Shown: piece after piece, positions 8,601-18,274 of the stretch
How the letters are laid out: each line of letters starts with the position of its first letter
Position numbering within the stretch: the first letter of the stretch is position 1
Source: Bacteroidaceae bacterium
GTDB taxonomy: Bacteria; Bacteroidota; Bacteroidia; Bacteroidales; Bacteroidaceae
Reading direction: 5' to 3'
NCBI GenBank assembly: GCA_017628845.1
Contig: JAGBYI010000181.1
Span: 1-64,000 of the forward strand
DNA length: 64,000 nt
Notes under the pieces: model-generated
Databases searched by the model: none
The model's input: the letters and a program-made list of their open reading frames with translations, nothing else
Told to the model about the DNA's origin: nothing
Position numbers and translations under genes: made by a program

Positions 8601-9931
8601 TATCCGCTAATCAAACCATAAACAAATATAATACCTATGCCTATAGGTGCTACCCAACTGAACAGAATCATGAGCAACGAGGTGAACCGTGAATCAAGCT
8701 CTGCTGCAACAAGTTTCTTGTTCATATCCCAACCCACAAAGGTACAGATGAGCAGACCGCCAAGAGGCATGAGGAACTTGGCCGTAATAAAGTCAAACAG
8801 ATCAAAGAAACCACGTCCCATGACGGTAACATCCTTCCACACGCCAAAGGACAGGCTACAGGCCACTCCCATGACAAGGCAGATGACCGTAACAATGGTT
8901 GCTGCCTTGGGACGGCTGAGCTTGAATGTCTCGTGAATGTATGCCGTACTTATCTCGTGCATGGAAATGCTGCTGGTTAGGGCAGCCAAAAGCAACAAGA
9001 TGTAAAACAGGCCTGAGAAGGCGTACTCGAAAACCGGAACCGAACCAAATGCTTCCTGAAACACATAGGGCAAGGTGATAAAGACCAGTCCCGGACCGGA
9101 ATCGGCACTGACACCGACACTGAATACCGCAGGGAAGATGATGAAACCTGCAGAAATTGCCACAAGGGTATCTATCGTACATACGCCAATGGCAGAGGGG
9201 AGCAACTTGGTCTCCTTATTGAAGTAACTGGCATAGGTGGCCAAAGTGCCCATACCCACACTCAAGGAGAAGAACGCCTGACCCATGGCGCTGAGGACAA
9301 CATCCTTTGTTACCTTGGAGAAATCCGGAGTAAGCAGGAAACGGACACCCTCAATGGCATTGGGCATAAACATGGAAAAACCAGCCAATATCAGGATTAT
9401 AACAAGCAGCATTGGCATCATTATCTTGCTGTACCTCTCTATACCTTTCTCTACACCTGTGGCAACAACGCAATGCGTCAGCAGCAGGAACAGAGAAAGA
9501 AAGATGACTGGACGCCAGGGATTGCTCACGAAGTCGGAGAAGAAACGTCCGAAATCCGACTCAGACATCAAACTTCCGGTCAAGGACTCGAACGTATAGT
9601 CCAAGGTCCAGCCTGCCACGACACTATAGTATGACAATACAAGAAAACCGGCAAGTACGCCCATGAAACCGGAAACCACCCAAGGTTTTCCCGGTGCCAG
9701 GACCCTGTACGAACCCACCGCATTGGAGCGGCTGGAACGACCAATGACAAACTCTGCTACCATGACTGGCATGGCCAGAAAGAACACGCATAGCAGGTAT
9801 ATCAAAATAAATGCAGCACCACCATTGCTGCCACACTCCATGGGGAAACGCCAGATATTACCGAGACCCACGGCACTTCCTGCCGAGGCCAAGACGGCAC
9901 CTATCTTGCTTCCGAAATTTCCTCTTTCCAT
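8600..9931 (-). CDS. sodium-dependent NSS-family transporter (copy 2)
   Basis: A 443-residue paralogue of the neighbouring gene, with the same signature GAVLASAGSAVGLGNIWRFP, the SVGMGTLATYASYFN segment and LTSSISMHEISTAYIHE. The two are clearly a tandem duplication that has diverged, including in the first helix, so substrates may differ. Its 5' end overlaps the 3' end of the CYTH gene by 31 bases. Confidence 0.92.
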   Translation of the reverse strand: MERGNFGSKIGAVLASAGSAVGLGNIWRFPMECGSNGGAAFILIYLLCVFFLAMPVMVAEFVIGRSSRSNAVGSYRVLAPGKPWVVSGFMGVLAGFLVLSYYSVVAGWTLDYTFESLTGSLMSESDFGRFFSDFVSNPWRPVIFLSLFLLLTHCVVATGVEKGIERYSKIMMPMLLVIILILAGFSMFMPNAIEGVRFLLTPDFSKVTKDVVLSAMGQAFFSLSVGMGTLATYASYFNKETKLLPSAIGVCTIDTLVAISAGFIIFPAVFSVGVSADSGPGLVFITLPYVFQEAFGSVPVFEYAFSGLFYILLLLAALTSSISMHEISTAYIHETFKLSRPKAATIVTVICLVMGVACSLSFGVWKDVTVMGRGFFDLFDFITAKFLMPLGGLLICTFVGWDMNKKLVAAELDSRFTSLLMILFSWVAPIGIGIIFVYGLISG

Positions 9932-10401
9932 AATTTATAGGGATAGTTGCGCATGTGGCTGTTGTAGAACCTACGGTCGCCCGTAACCTCGCGGCCAACG
10001 AAGTCGGGCTTGAGGAAATGCTCGTCCTCGCTGGAAAGTTCCACTTCTGCCAACACAAGACCTTCATTATCGCCATAGAACTCGTCTATCTCCCAGACAT
10101 GACGACCATCGGGCGACTTTACCAGAAAACGAGTCTTGTCGATGATGCCCGGTTCGCATATCTGCATCAGGTCGCGGGCATCGTCCAGAGGAATCTCCGT
10201 ATCAAACTCATAGCGTGTAAGGCCGGCAAGGCCACTGGGTCCCTTGATAGTCAGGTAACCCTTGTCGCCACGGATACGCACACGCACGGTACGGCCATTG
10301 CCGCTGGCAATGTAGCCTTGCTGTATGCGAGTTGCGTTGTAGGCTTGCGACTTGTACTCGCCGACAACGAGAAACTTCCTCTCTGTCTCGTAATGCGCCA
10401 T
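9901..10401 (-). CDS. CYTH-domain protein (triphosphate tunnel metalloenzyme family)
   Basis: A 166-residue single-domain CYTH protein. The N-terminal ETERKFLV (the ExExK-type metal/phosphate motif) is followed by alternating charged beta strands (TVRVRIRGDKGYLTIKG, YEFDTEIPLDDA, WEIDEFYGDNEGLVLAEVEL) that line the tunnel. Family members hydrolyse inorganic tripolyphosphate or other triphosphates. Bacterial single-domain versions are often tripolyphosphatases, but the substrate here is not shown. The 3' end overlaps the NSS copy 2 start by 31 bases; prfB lies 44 bases upstream. Confidence 0.88.
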   Translation of the reverse strand: MAHYETERKFLVVGEYKSQAYNATRIQQGYIASGNGRTVRVRIRGDKGYLTIKGPSGLAGLTRYEFDTEIPLDDARDLMQICEPGIIDKTRFLVKSPDGRHVWEIDEFYGDNEGLVLAEVELSSEDEHFLKPDFVGREVTGDRRFYNSHMRNYPYKLWKEEISEAR

Positions 10402-10445
10402 TATTGAACTAAGGTTGGTTCTGAAAACTTATCTTTACACACGGA

Positions 10446-11555
10446 CTATTCGCCGCCAAACTCCATCAGATATGCCTTGATGAAAGCATCTATCTTGCCG
10501 TCCATGACACCGCCTACATCACTGGTCTGATAGTTGGTGCGGTGGTCCTTGACACGACGGTCGTCGAAGACATAACTGCGGATCTGGCTGCCCCACTCTA
10601 TCTTGCGCTTGCCTGCTTCTATCTTGGCCTGCTCCTCCATACGGTGCTGAAGTTCCTTGTCATAGAGCATGGAGCGCAGAAGTCGCAACGCGTTCTCCTT
10701 ATTCTTGGGCTGGTCTCGTGTCTCGGTATTCTCAATGAGGATTTCCTCCTCCTCGCCAGTATAGGGGTCCTTGTACATGTAACGGAGGCGGACACCAGAC
10801 TCCACCTTGTTTACGTTCTGACCACCAGCGCCGGAACTGCGGAAGGTATCCCATGAAATGCGTGCCTGCTCGATGTTTACCTCAATGGTGTCGTCCACCA
10901 AGGGAGTAACGAACACAGAGGCGAAGGAGGTCATACGCTTGCCCTGGGCATTATAGGGAGAAACGCGGACCAGGCGATGAACACCATTCTCGCTCTTCAG
11001 GTATCCGTATGCAAACTCGCCCTCAAGTTCAAGTGTACATGACTTTATTCCGGCATCGTCGCCCTCAAGGAGGTTGGCAATACGTATCTTGTAGCCGTTC
11101 TTGTCGGCCCACTGCATATACATTCGCATGAGCATCTGTGCCCAGTCCTGTGCCTCGGTACCACCGGCACCTGAATTGATTTTAAGCACGGCATCCATCG
11201 AGTCCTCCTCTTTGCGGAGCATGTTCTTCAGTTCAAGTTCCTCTATGGATGTAATGGCACGGGCATAGAGGTCGTCCACCTCCTGTTCGGTAACCAGTTC
11301 TTCCTTATAAAAGTCAAATGCCGTTGCCAGTTCGTCGGCCAGGGTGCTAACCTCCTGATAGCCTTTTATCCATTTCTCCAGGCCCTTGACCACCTTCATC
11401 TGTTCCTCAGCTCGCTTTTGGTCTTCCCAGAACTCGGGAGCCTGTGTCCGGAGCTGTTCCTCCTCGTACTGCATTTTCTTTGCAGGAATGTTCAAGTAAT
11501 GGTTCAGTTGCTCTACTCTCTCCTGAACCCCTTTCAATTGGTCTTGTGTAATCAT
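10446..11555 (-). CDS. prfB: peptide chain release factor 2, no programmed frameshift
   Basis: Recognises UGA and UAA stop codons and triggers peptide release. The 369-residue protein has the N-terminal coiled-coil domain, the tripeptide anticodon region VRVSPYNAQGKR (SPY where E. coli has SPF; I recall this form from other Bacteroidota) and the catalytic GGQ loop SGAGGQNVNKVES. The frame is continuous through the point where many bacteria carry an in-frame UGA and a +1 shift (aligned at NHYL-N-IPAKK), so the usual autoregulation is absent. The start overlaps the end of fadD by 4 bases. Confidence 0.95.
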   Translation of the reverse strand: MITQDQLKGVQERVEQLNHYLNIPAKKMQYEEEQLRTQAPEFWEDQKRAEEQMKVVKGLEKWIKGYQEVSTLADELATAFDFYKEELVTEQEVDDLYARAITSIEELELKNMLRKEEDSMDAVLKINSGAGGTEAQDWAQMLMRMYMQWADKNGYKIRIANLLEGDDAGIKSCTLELEGEFAYGYLKSENGVHRLVRVSPYNAQGKRMTSFASVFVTPLVDDTIEVNIEQARISWDTFRSSGAGGQNVNKVESGVRLRYMYKDPYTGEEEEILIENTETRDQPKNKENALRLLRSMLYDKELQHRMEEQAKIEAGKRKIEWGSQIRSYVFDDRRVKDHRTNYQTSDVGGVMDGKIDAFIKAYLMEFGGE

Positions 11556-13360
11556 TCTTCTTCGTACATCTTTTCTATCTGCTCCCGATAGTTATTGTAT
11601 AGGACCGCACGCTTCACCTTGAGCGTGTTGGTCAGTTCCCCTTTCTCCAGACTGAAAGGTTCGGGTAGCAAGGTTATTCTCTTTATCTGTTCGTAATGTG
11701 CAAATTCCTGTTGTAGTGTCTCTATACGATACATCATGAATTTCACCACTCGTGGGTTGGCGCAAAGTTCCTCGTTACTGTGGCACTCCACACCATAGTC
11801 CTTGGCAAGCTCCTTTAGCAAGTCGTACTGCGGAATCACCAAAGCAGAGACGAACTTGCGCTGCTCTGCCACCACTACTATCTGGTCTATGTATTTGTCT
11901 ACGCACAACTTGGACTCTATGAGCTGGGGGGCAATGTATTTGCCGTTGCTGGTCTTGAACATATCCTTTATCCTGTCTGTTAGGAATAGTTCTCCGTCCT
12001 TGATGTAGCCGGCATCGCCTGTATGAAACCAGCCGTCGGCATCTATACAGCGTTCCGTCACCTCAGCCTTGCGGTAATAGCCCTTGGTTATGGTATCGCC
12101 ACGCAGGAGGATTTCGTTGTTTTCCCCGAAGCTTACTTCCACACCATCAAGAATACGGCCCACGCTTCCGAGAGAAGTTTTCTTGTCCAAATGGTCTATG
12201 CTTACGGTTGCCGTGCTCTCCGTGAGACCATAGCCGACCACCATACGCAAACCTGCCGAGCGTACAAAATCCTCCACTTTGGGAGGCACTGCCGCGCCTG
12301 CCGTAGGGAAGAAGTTGGCGCGTTCCAGCCCCAGCTGCTTCTTCAAGAATGCAATAATTGTGCTCTCGTACAACGAATACTGCATGCGCAACCCCATGGG
12401 TGGAGTCATGCCCTTCATCTTGTAGTCCACATTGTATTCGTGACCTACACGCAAGGCCTCAAGCAACAGGGATTTCTGCACAGGACTGCTTTTTTCAATC
12501 CTGTCCATCACGCCATCATATACCTTTTCCCAGAAACGGGGTACGGCACACATGCAGGTGGGATGCACCTCGCGCATGGATTGCAACACGTCTGCTGGTC
12601 GCAGATTAACTGCCAGGGTACATCCGTTTGCTATGCACAGATATGCCCACCCGCGTTCCAGCACATGGGTAAAGGGCAGAAAATTGAGTACTACGTCCTT
12701 GTCCGACAAGGGGAATACCCCGTAATGTGCCGACAAGGCCGTGCTGTACATTCTGTGTGTCAGCATGACTCCCTTGGAAAGTCCTGTCGTTCCACTTGTA
12801 TAGAGTATATTGGCCAAATCAGAAGGCTGGACTGCTGCGGTCCTTCGCTGAACCTCAGGCAGAAGACCTACGTTGCCTTGCATCAGAAAGTCTTCAAAGT
12901 AGAGGCTTATCTGGTCCTCTGGATTCCTTACAACAGATTTGTCAAAGATGATGAGTTTTTCCAGGGACGAACCATGCTTCAGAACTCGGAAGGCAATATC
13001 GTACTGTTCCTGCTCTCCTACAAACACGTATCGTATATTAGCATCACTAACCATGTATTTCACCTGCATCTCGCTGCTGGTAGCATACATCGGTATAGTC
13101 ACAGCCCTTATGGCATAGGCGGCAAAGTCCACAAGCAGCATTTCGGGCATATTCTGCGAAAAAACCGCAACATTCTCCTGCTCCTGCACGCCGAGGGCAA
13201 GCATGGATGTGGAGAGTTTGCTGATACGTGCCGAAAATTCATTCCAGGAAATATCCTTCCATATACCCTCCGAGTAGTCACAGTAACGCATGGCCGCACG
13301 ACTACCGTAAATACGGGCCTGCTCATGTACAAGAATGGGTAAAGGACTGAAATTCTGCAT
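11552..13360 (-). CDS. fadD: long-chain fatty acid CoA ligase (AMP-forming)
   Basis: Activates fatty acids to acyl-CoA through an acyl-adenylate. The 602 residues show the ANL superfamily motifs in order: the P-loop YTSGTTGLSKG (about residue 190), LPFTHVLERGWAY, the A5-type VVGYGLTESTATV, the GDAGYIKDGELFLTDRIKD segment and a C-terminal lysine region. This is the FAA1-like long form common in Bacteroidota. It is the first gene of the leftward run, preceded by a TATCTTTG box (13391-13384), and overlaps prfB by 4 bases. Confidence 0.92.
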   Translation of the reverse strand: MQNFSPLPILVHEQARIYGSRAAMRYCDYSEGIWKDISWNEFSARISKLSTSMLALGVQEQENVAVFSQNMPEMLLVDFAAYAIRAVTIPMYATSSEMQVKYMVSDANIRYVFVGEQEQYDIAFRVLKHGSSLEKLIIFDKSVVRNPEDQISLYFEDFLMQGNVGLLPEVQRRTAAVQPSDLANILYTSGTTGLSKGVMLTHRMYSTALSAHYGVFPLSDKDVVLNFLPFTHVLERGWAYLCIANGCTLAVNLRPADVLQSMREVHPTCMCAVPRFWEKVYDGVMDRIEKSSPVQKSLLLEALRVGHEYNVDYKMKGMTPPMGLRMQYSLYESTIIAFLKKQLGLERANFFPTAGAAVPPKVEDFVRSAGLRMVVGYGLTESTATVSIDHLDKKTSLGSVGRILDGVEVSFGENNEILLRGDTITKGYYRKAEVTERCIDADGWFHTGDAGYIKDGELFLTDRIKDMFKTSNGKYIAPQLIESKLCVDKYIDQIVVVAEQRKFVSALVIPQYDLLKELAKDYGVECHSNEELCANPRVVKFMMYRIETLQQEFAHYEQIKRITLLPEPFSLEKGELTNTLKVKRAVLYNNYREQIEKMYEEE

Positions 13361-13383
13361 GGTGTTGTACTACTATCAATGCA

Positions 13384-13391
13384 CAAAGATA
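13384..13391 (-). promoter_or_regulatory. -7 element upstream of fadD
   Basis: TATCTTTG on the minus strand, about 24 bases before the fadD start. A clean -33 TTTG is not seen at 19-20 bases, so strength is uncertain. Confidence 0.5.
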
Positions 13392-13489
13392 GCGTTTTCT
13401 CAGCATAATGCCGGAATAAACGGAGAATTTATTTCAGTATTGTCACAAAAAAGAGTAACTTTGCTAAACGAACATACTATTCAGAAGAC

Positions 13490-14554
13490 ATGAATATAGA
13501 GAACATGACCTCAGATGCAGTAAAACTACTGTGTCGACTTATAGAAATACCACGCCTTAGCAGAGAAGAAAAAGAGGCTGCCGACATGTTGGAAACATAC
13601 ATGGCAAACGATTGTGGCATGGATGTAAAAAGGGACGGGAACAACCTATGGTGCATAGCCGGTGGTTATGACACAAAACGCCCGACCCTAATGCTGAATG
13701 CACACATTGACACGGTTAAACCCACCAATGCATGGAAGCACAACCCATTCCATGCTACAATCGAAGACGACCTCATATATGGTCTTGGAAGCAACGATGA
13801 TGGCGCCTCGCTGGTCAGTATGCTTCAAGTCTTCAGAGAATTGAAAGATACCGTTCTTCCATACAACCTTGTACTTGCCGTCAGCGCCGAAGAAGAAGTA
13901 AGTGGGAAAAATGGCATGGAGCGTCTTCTAACCTCAATACCCAAGATAGATGTTGCCTTGGTAGGCGAACCCACAGGCATGCACCCGGCTATTGCAGAAA
14001 AAGGACTGATGGTACTTGATATGACCTCGCACGGCATATCCGGACATGCTGCAAGAAATGAGGGGGACAATGCCATATATCATGCCATGGACGACATAGC
14101 ATGGTTCAGAAACTTCCAGTTCCCCAAAGTAAGTTCCATGTTAGGACCCGTTAAAACGACGGTGACTATCGTTAATGCCGGAACGCAACACAATGTCATC
14201 CCTTCTGAATGCACCTTTACGGTGGATGTACGCAGCAACGAACTATACAGCAACGAAGAGATATACGACATTATTAGACAGAACGTGAATAGCGATGTGA
14301 AGGCACGGAGTTTCCGTCTCTCTTCTTCAAGAATAGACATCAGTCATCCTCTTGTGCAAAGAACCATCCAGTTGGGAAGACAACCTTTCGGAAGTCCCAC
14401 CCTCAGCGACCAGGCGTTGATGCGATTCCCCTCCATGAAAATGGGACCAGGCGAAAGCTCGCGCAGCCATACGGCCGATGAATTCATTAAAATCAGTGAA
14501 ATACGAGAGGCTATCTCTATTTACCTATCCATGCTTCGGGATTTAGTTTTGTAG
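13490..14554 (+). CDS. M20-family metallopeptidase, ArgE/DapE-like deacylase
   Basis: A 354-residue two-zinc amidohydrolase. Metal ligands are visible in order: NAHIDTV (His), GLGSNDDGAS (bridging Asp), SAEEEV (catalytic Glu plus ligand Glu) and VGEPTG, followed by the dimerisation domain with GISGHAAR and a C-terminal SRSHTADEF His ligand. In Bacteroidales, homologues act in arginine synthesis on succinylated or acetylated ornithine/citrulline. That assignment is inference, since no other arg gene is here. A TAACTTTG box at 13456-13463 is its likely promoter. The last 38 bases overlap convergently with envC. Confidence 0.85.
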   Translation: MNIENMTSDAVKLLCRLIEIPRLSREEKEAADMLETYMANDCGMDVKRDGNNLWCIAGGYDTKRPTLMLNAHIDTVKPTNAWKHNPFHATIEDDLIYGLGSNDDGASLVSMLQVFRELKDTVLPYNLVLAVSAEEEVSGKNGMERLLTSIPKIDVALVGEPTGMHPAIAEKGLMVLDMTSHGISGHAARNEGDNAIYHAMDDIAWFRNFQFPKVSSMLGPVKTTVTIVNAGTQHNVIPSECTFTVDVRSNELYSNEEIYDIIRQNVNSDVKARSFRLSSSRIDISHPLVQRTIQLGRQPFGSPTLSDQALMRFPSMKMGPGESSRSHTADEFIKISEIREAISIYLSMLRDLVL

Positions 14555-15878
14555 TTTCCTTGCGCAACTGGAAATGGAGGACAGCATTGCCAGACTCGTC
14601 TGTCTTGATGGTTCCAATCAAGTCGCCAGTCTTTAGTTTCTGACCCTTCCGGACAATTACCGAAGACAAATTACAATACACCGATATATAACTGCCATGA
14701 CGCACAAGCACGTTCTTTGAACCTGAGAACTGGAATACAGCAGTAACCTCGCCGTTAAATACACATCTGGCACGGGCTCCTGCCTTTCCTACATAATTGA
14801 CCCCTTTATTATCCAAAGTAACGTTTTTCAGGCCAGGTACATTATACTTGCCATAACGTCCGGATATTCTATACTGCCCCGTGACTGGCACAGGCAAACG
14901 CCCCTTGTTCTGCAGGAATGTTCCGTCCAGTTTACGGTCATTGGCTGTCAGCCATGAAGCTGAAGATGAACTTGCGGCAGGCGTTGTTTTTTTAGGCGTT
15001 GTGGATGTGGCCGGTTGAGAAGGTTTTGCCGTACCTGCCTTAGCGGCTACAGTTTTCCTCTCTGCCGCCTTGCGCTTGGCCTCAGCCTCGGCCTTCCTTT
15101 TGGCTTCTGCCTCTGCACGCTTCCTCGCCTGCTCTATTTCGTATGAAATCAAGTCGTCTATTTTCTTGTTCAGAGCATTCAATTCCTGCTGTTGCTTGGT
15201 CACTCTGGCCTTTAGGTTATCCTCCCTCCTCTTCAAATTCTTGATGTACTGCTGCTGACGGACCTGTTTCTCGTTGAGTTTGCGACGCTGTCTTATAACC
15301 TCGTTCAACAACTCGGTTTTCTTGCTCTTGGATGAAAGCAAGGAATTCTGTGCATCCATCAATTCTCCCTGTTTCTGCTGGATTTGTCGGCCCAAGTCGT
15401 ATTGATGCACAGCATATTCCCTCGTATATCTGGCGCGGCGATACATCTGTGTCAGACTTTTGGCACTGAGAACAAAGACCAGGGAATTCTTAACCTTCGG
15501 ATATTGACGTGAAAAACGAATGGCACGTATATACCTCTGCTTCTTCTCATGCAACTGGGCATTTAATCCCTTAATGTTGGTACGGATGGTTGTCATCTCA
15601 TTGTCGATGCTGTCCATTTCCGCTTCCATAGAACGTATGTGTTCTATACGGTCTTCCAACTGGCGGTCTATATGAAGCAAATAGGATTCACCGCTTTTCT
15701 TCTCCTTACTGGTCTTAACAAGATCCTGTTGAGACTTCTTCAAGTTCTTTTGCAGACGGGTTTTCTGTACCTTGAGATCCTTAACTTTCTTGCTGTTTTG
15801 CGCACAGACGTTCGTGCCTGAGCAGAACACAAGCATCACTATGCAAACACAACGCAACAGATTCCGTAACCCTACCAT
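14517..15878 (-). CDS. envC: EnvC-type murein hydrolase activator (coiled coil plus degenerate LytM)
   Basis: A 453-residue secreted protein: signal peptide (about 1-26), a long coiled coil (about 28-245), an alanine/lysine-rich linker with AEAKRKAEA repeats, a Thr/Ser/Pro-rich stretch and a C-terminal LytM/M23 domain. The zinc ligands are lost: GVNYVG where active enzymes have HxxxD, VYCNL instead of YxHL, though LHFQL keeps one His. That pattern marks EnvC/NlpD-type activators of amidases rather than an active endopeptidase. It is the last gene of dut-TPR-DUF4292-envC (9-base gap). Its 3' end overlaps the convergent M20 gene. Confidence 0.85.
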   Translation of the reverse strand: MVGLRNLLRCVCIVMLVFCSGTNVCAQNSKKVKDLKVQKTRLQKNLKKSQQDLVKTSKEKKSGESYLLHIDRQLEDRIEHIRSMEAEMDSIDNEMTTIRTNIKGLNAQLHEKKQRYIRAIRFSRQYPKVKNSLVFVLSAKSLTQMYRRARYTREYAVHQYDLGRQIQQKQGELMDAQNSLLSSKSKKTELLNEVIRQRRKLNEKQVRQQQYIKNLKRREDNLKARVTKQQQELNALNKKIDDLISYEIEQARKRAEAEAKRKAEAEAKRKAAERKTVAAKAGTAKPSQPATSTTPKKTTPAASSSSASWLTANDRKLDGTFLQNKGRLPVPVTGQYRISGRYGKYNVPGLKNVTLDNKGVNYVGKAGARARCVFNGEVTAVFQFSGSKNVLVRHGSYISVYCNLSSVIVRKGQKLKTGDLIGTIKTDESGNAVLHFQLRKETTKLNPEAWIGK

Positions 15879-15887
15879 CGTATATTA

Positions 15888-16547
15888 CTACCCTCCTACA
15901 AGCAACGATATTATCTTTACTACTTGCCCCACTGACAAGCGTTCATACCCAGTGCGGTTAAATCCTGTCCGTACAGACCAACCACTTTCGTATTTCAAGT
16001 CAGACAATTTCAAGGACATTGCAAAATCAGTTCCTGATCTTGAAAACGTTATTGCATACTTATCCGGCATCCTTCTACCGTCCTTCATTTCTGAAAATGA
16101 TGCATACTCCCACTTGAGACCATTCACTCTAAAACCGGCATCCTCACCCCAAAATATACCCTGCATAGTATCAAAGGTTATTTCCTGCCCCATCAAAGCA
16201 GAGAGTTCTTCGTATCCAAAAAGGGCATATTGCCTGGTAGTACGGCTAAGTACCAGAATACTATCCTGCGTGATTTCCAGGGTCCCCACCTGTATGCCAA
16301 ATATATATGTCAGATTCAGCTGGATTACATCGTCACGCTTCATCCTAAGCGTACCGCCAACAGCAATGTTCTTTCCCTTGGAGACAGACAGTGAGGTGTT
16401 TGCACGGGCAACCACGCACTCACCGGCATTCCATACAGATACTTCTGACTTTGGCGCAGTTGAAAGCACAGACTTGCGCGCAGAAGAGCATGCGGCAAGG
16501 AGCATCACCGCAATGACACCTATTATATAATAGCGTATATTTTTCAT
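15888..16547 (-). CDS. DUF4292 outer-membrane lipoprotein
   Basis: A 219-residue lipoprotein: signal peptide with lipobox LLAAC near residues 15-19, then a beta-rich domain (MKRDDVIQLNLTYIFGIQVGTLEITQDSILVLSR) typical of DUF4292. The family is thought to resemble LolA/LolB-like lipid carriers, but its function is not settled. The ATG at 16547 is preferred over a longer in-frame start because the signal peptide begins there. It follows the TPR gene by 8 bases and precedes envC by 9, a conserved Bacteroidota grouping that hints at an envelope job. Confidence 0.78.
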   Translation of the reverse strand: MKNIRYYIIGVIAVMLLAACSSARKSVLSTAPKSEVSVWNAGECVVARANTSLSVSKGKNIAVGGTLRMKRDDVIQLNLTYIFGIQVGTLEITQDSILVLSRTTRQYALFGYEELSALMGQEITFDTMQGIFWGEDAGFRVNGLKWEYASFSEMKDGRRMPDKYAITFSRSGTDFAMSLKLSDLKYESGWSVRTGFNRTGYERLSVGQVVKIISLLVGG

Positions 16548-16555
16548 AATCCACT

Positions 16556-18274
16556 TCACTTGTGCTGATAATAACGTTTCTTGCGCGCCTTCTTGTGCAG
16601 AACAGGCGTAACACCTGGTTCTCCACGTTTTACTGCAAGTTGCCACATACAGACAGCCCTTGATTCATCGCCGTTCATCCATGCTATATCACCGGCATGT
16701 TCCAATATGGCACTGCCCGTATATTCATCCGACATAAGGAACTGTTCTGTAGAATCCCGAGGCACAACCTTGTCCATATATTCCTGTGCTTCGGAGAATT
16801 TGCTCTGCATGAACAGGATCCAGGCATAGGTATCCAGATATGTCTTGTTGCCGGGTTCTGCTTTTATGGTGCGATAGCTCATTTCCTCTGCCTTATCCAA
16901 CTTCTCGTTGCGCAAGGACAGGTAATAGGCATAGTTGTTAAGGCAAAGGATATTGTCCTTGTTATAAACCAATGCCGAATCATATTCCAAGAAAGCCTCT
17001 TTATGTTTGCCCATCTTATAATAGATATCACCTCTTATTGTGAATGCATCCGACACCAAGGCAAGACGAGTACCTTCATTGCGCAAGCGAATACCACGCC
17101 CCAGTACCTCCAATGCTTTTTCACCCTCATCACGCTCCATAAGAATCATTCCCAAGAAATAGGAATACAGGAGTTCATCGGGATGGTTGTTTATTCCACG
17201 CCAACAGATTCCCTCTAAAGAAGAATAATCCCTACGGGAAACATAATATTGCAGCAGCCACTGGGTGGCCATTTCATTATCCGGTTCTATAGTCAATATC
17301 CGGGACATCAGAGTGCATATCTGCTCTTGTGGCCTCTGTCTGTAATTGAGGAAGGCAGCATACATGGTCAGTATGTCCACATTGGCCGAATCTGACTGCA
17401 GAACACGTTCATAATGAGCAGCTATACAATCCGTGTCTACAGAATCCGCCGACATACGTTCTGTCATCTGCTGGAGCAAGGCAACGCGAGTAGGAGTATC
17501 TGTCTCCTTGGCATAGAGGATAGAGTCTCTTGTTACCTCGTACAGACTGTCCATTCCCTGAGCCAGATAATATTCCAACAGCACCGTTTGCAGCATCCCA
17601 TTAGAAGGGTCAATCTCACGGACACCTTCGTATATCTTCATGGCAGTATCGAAATCCCCCAGCTGCTGGTAGCAGTATCCCATACCAATGCGACATGTCA
17701 TATCGGCAGGATATTCGTCGCATAGGCTCTGCAGTTCTGCAAAAGCCCGGGCGCTGTCTCCCATTTCCATATACAACGAGAACTTTTCATTACTCAGCTG
17801 AGACATCTTGCCTTCCAGCATCTCCAACCTGTCAAACGTAGCAATTGCATCTTCCAGACGCCCTAACTTGGCATACATATTTGCAAGATGAGACAGCACA
17901 TCCGAACGTTTGCCCTGCAGCTCGCTGATGCGCTCCAACAATGGCAAAGCATCCTCTTCGCACCCCTGGCGTAGCAGTATTGCCGCCAAAGGTTCCATAT
18001 AATAAGTGTTGTCGGGGTCAAGTTCCACTGCCCTATGCAAATATTCCAGTCCTATACTATCCTGACGAAGATAGAAGTGAATCCTTCCCAACTGGAACAG
18101 TGCCTCTGCCGAGCATGAGTCTATCTGAAGGCAATGTGTGTACAATTCTGATGCCCTGGACCATTGTCCGGCCATGCGGCTTTTGGTCGCCTCGGCCATA
18201 AAATAGTCAAGACGCGTCTGTGCAACAGCAAAGTGGCACAAGAAAAGCATTAATATGGAAACGAATGCCCTCAT
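16556..18274 (-). CDS. secreted TPR-repeat protein
   Basis: A 572-residue protein with a signal peptide (about 1-18, ending FAVAQ) and then tetratricopeptide repeats over nearly the whole length, for example [34 protein letters not shown] and [27 protein letters not shown]. It is probably a periplasmic scaffold for protein contacts. The start overlaps the stop of dut by 4 bases, so they are cotranscribed. Partners are unknown; the downstream DUF4292 lipoprotein and EnvC are candidates by position. Confidence 0.82.
   Translation of the reverse strand: MRAFVSILMLFLCHFAVAQTRLDYFMAEATKSRMAGQWSRASELYTHCLQIDSCSAEALFQLGRIHFYLRQDSIGLEYLHRAVELDPDNTYYMEPLAAILLRQGCEEDALPLLERISELQGKRSDVLSHLANMYAKLGRLEDAIATFDRLEMLEGKMSQLSNEKFSLYMEMGDSARAFAELQSLCDEYPADMTCRIGMGYCYQQLGDFDTAMKIYEGVREIDPSNGMLQTVLLEYYLAQGMDSLYEVTRDSILYAKETDTPTRVALLQQMTERMSADSVDTDCIAAHYERVLQSDSANVDILTMYAAFLNYRQRPQEQICTLMSRILTIEPDNEMATQWLLQYYVSRRDYSSLEGICWRGINNHPDELLYSYFLGMILMERDEGEKALEVLGRGIRLRNEGTRLALVSDAFTIRGDIYYKMGKHKEAFLEYDSALVYNKDNILCLNNYAYYLSLRNEKLDKAEEMSYRTIKAEPGNKTYLDTYAWILFMQSKFSEAQEYMDKVVPRDSTEQFLMSDEYTGSAILEHAGDIAWMNGDESRAVCMWQLAVKRGEPGVTPVLHKKARKKRYYQHK

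Noticed and set aside
12023..13342. 439-codon open frame on the plus strand opposite fadD
   Set aside because: The minus-strand frame carries all AMP-ligase motifs; the plus-strand translation is rich in Cys, His and Arg, has no family features and no start signals.
14517..15878. Active M23 endopeptidase
   Set aside because: Zinc ligands of the LytM domain are replaced (GVNYVG, VYCNL), so an EnvC-type activator is the better call.
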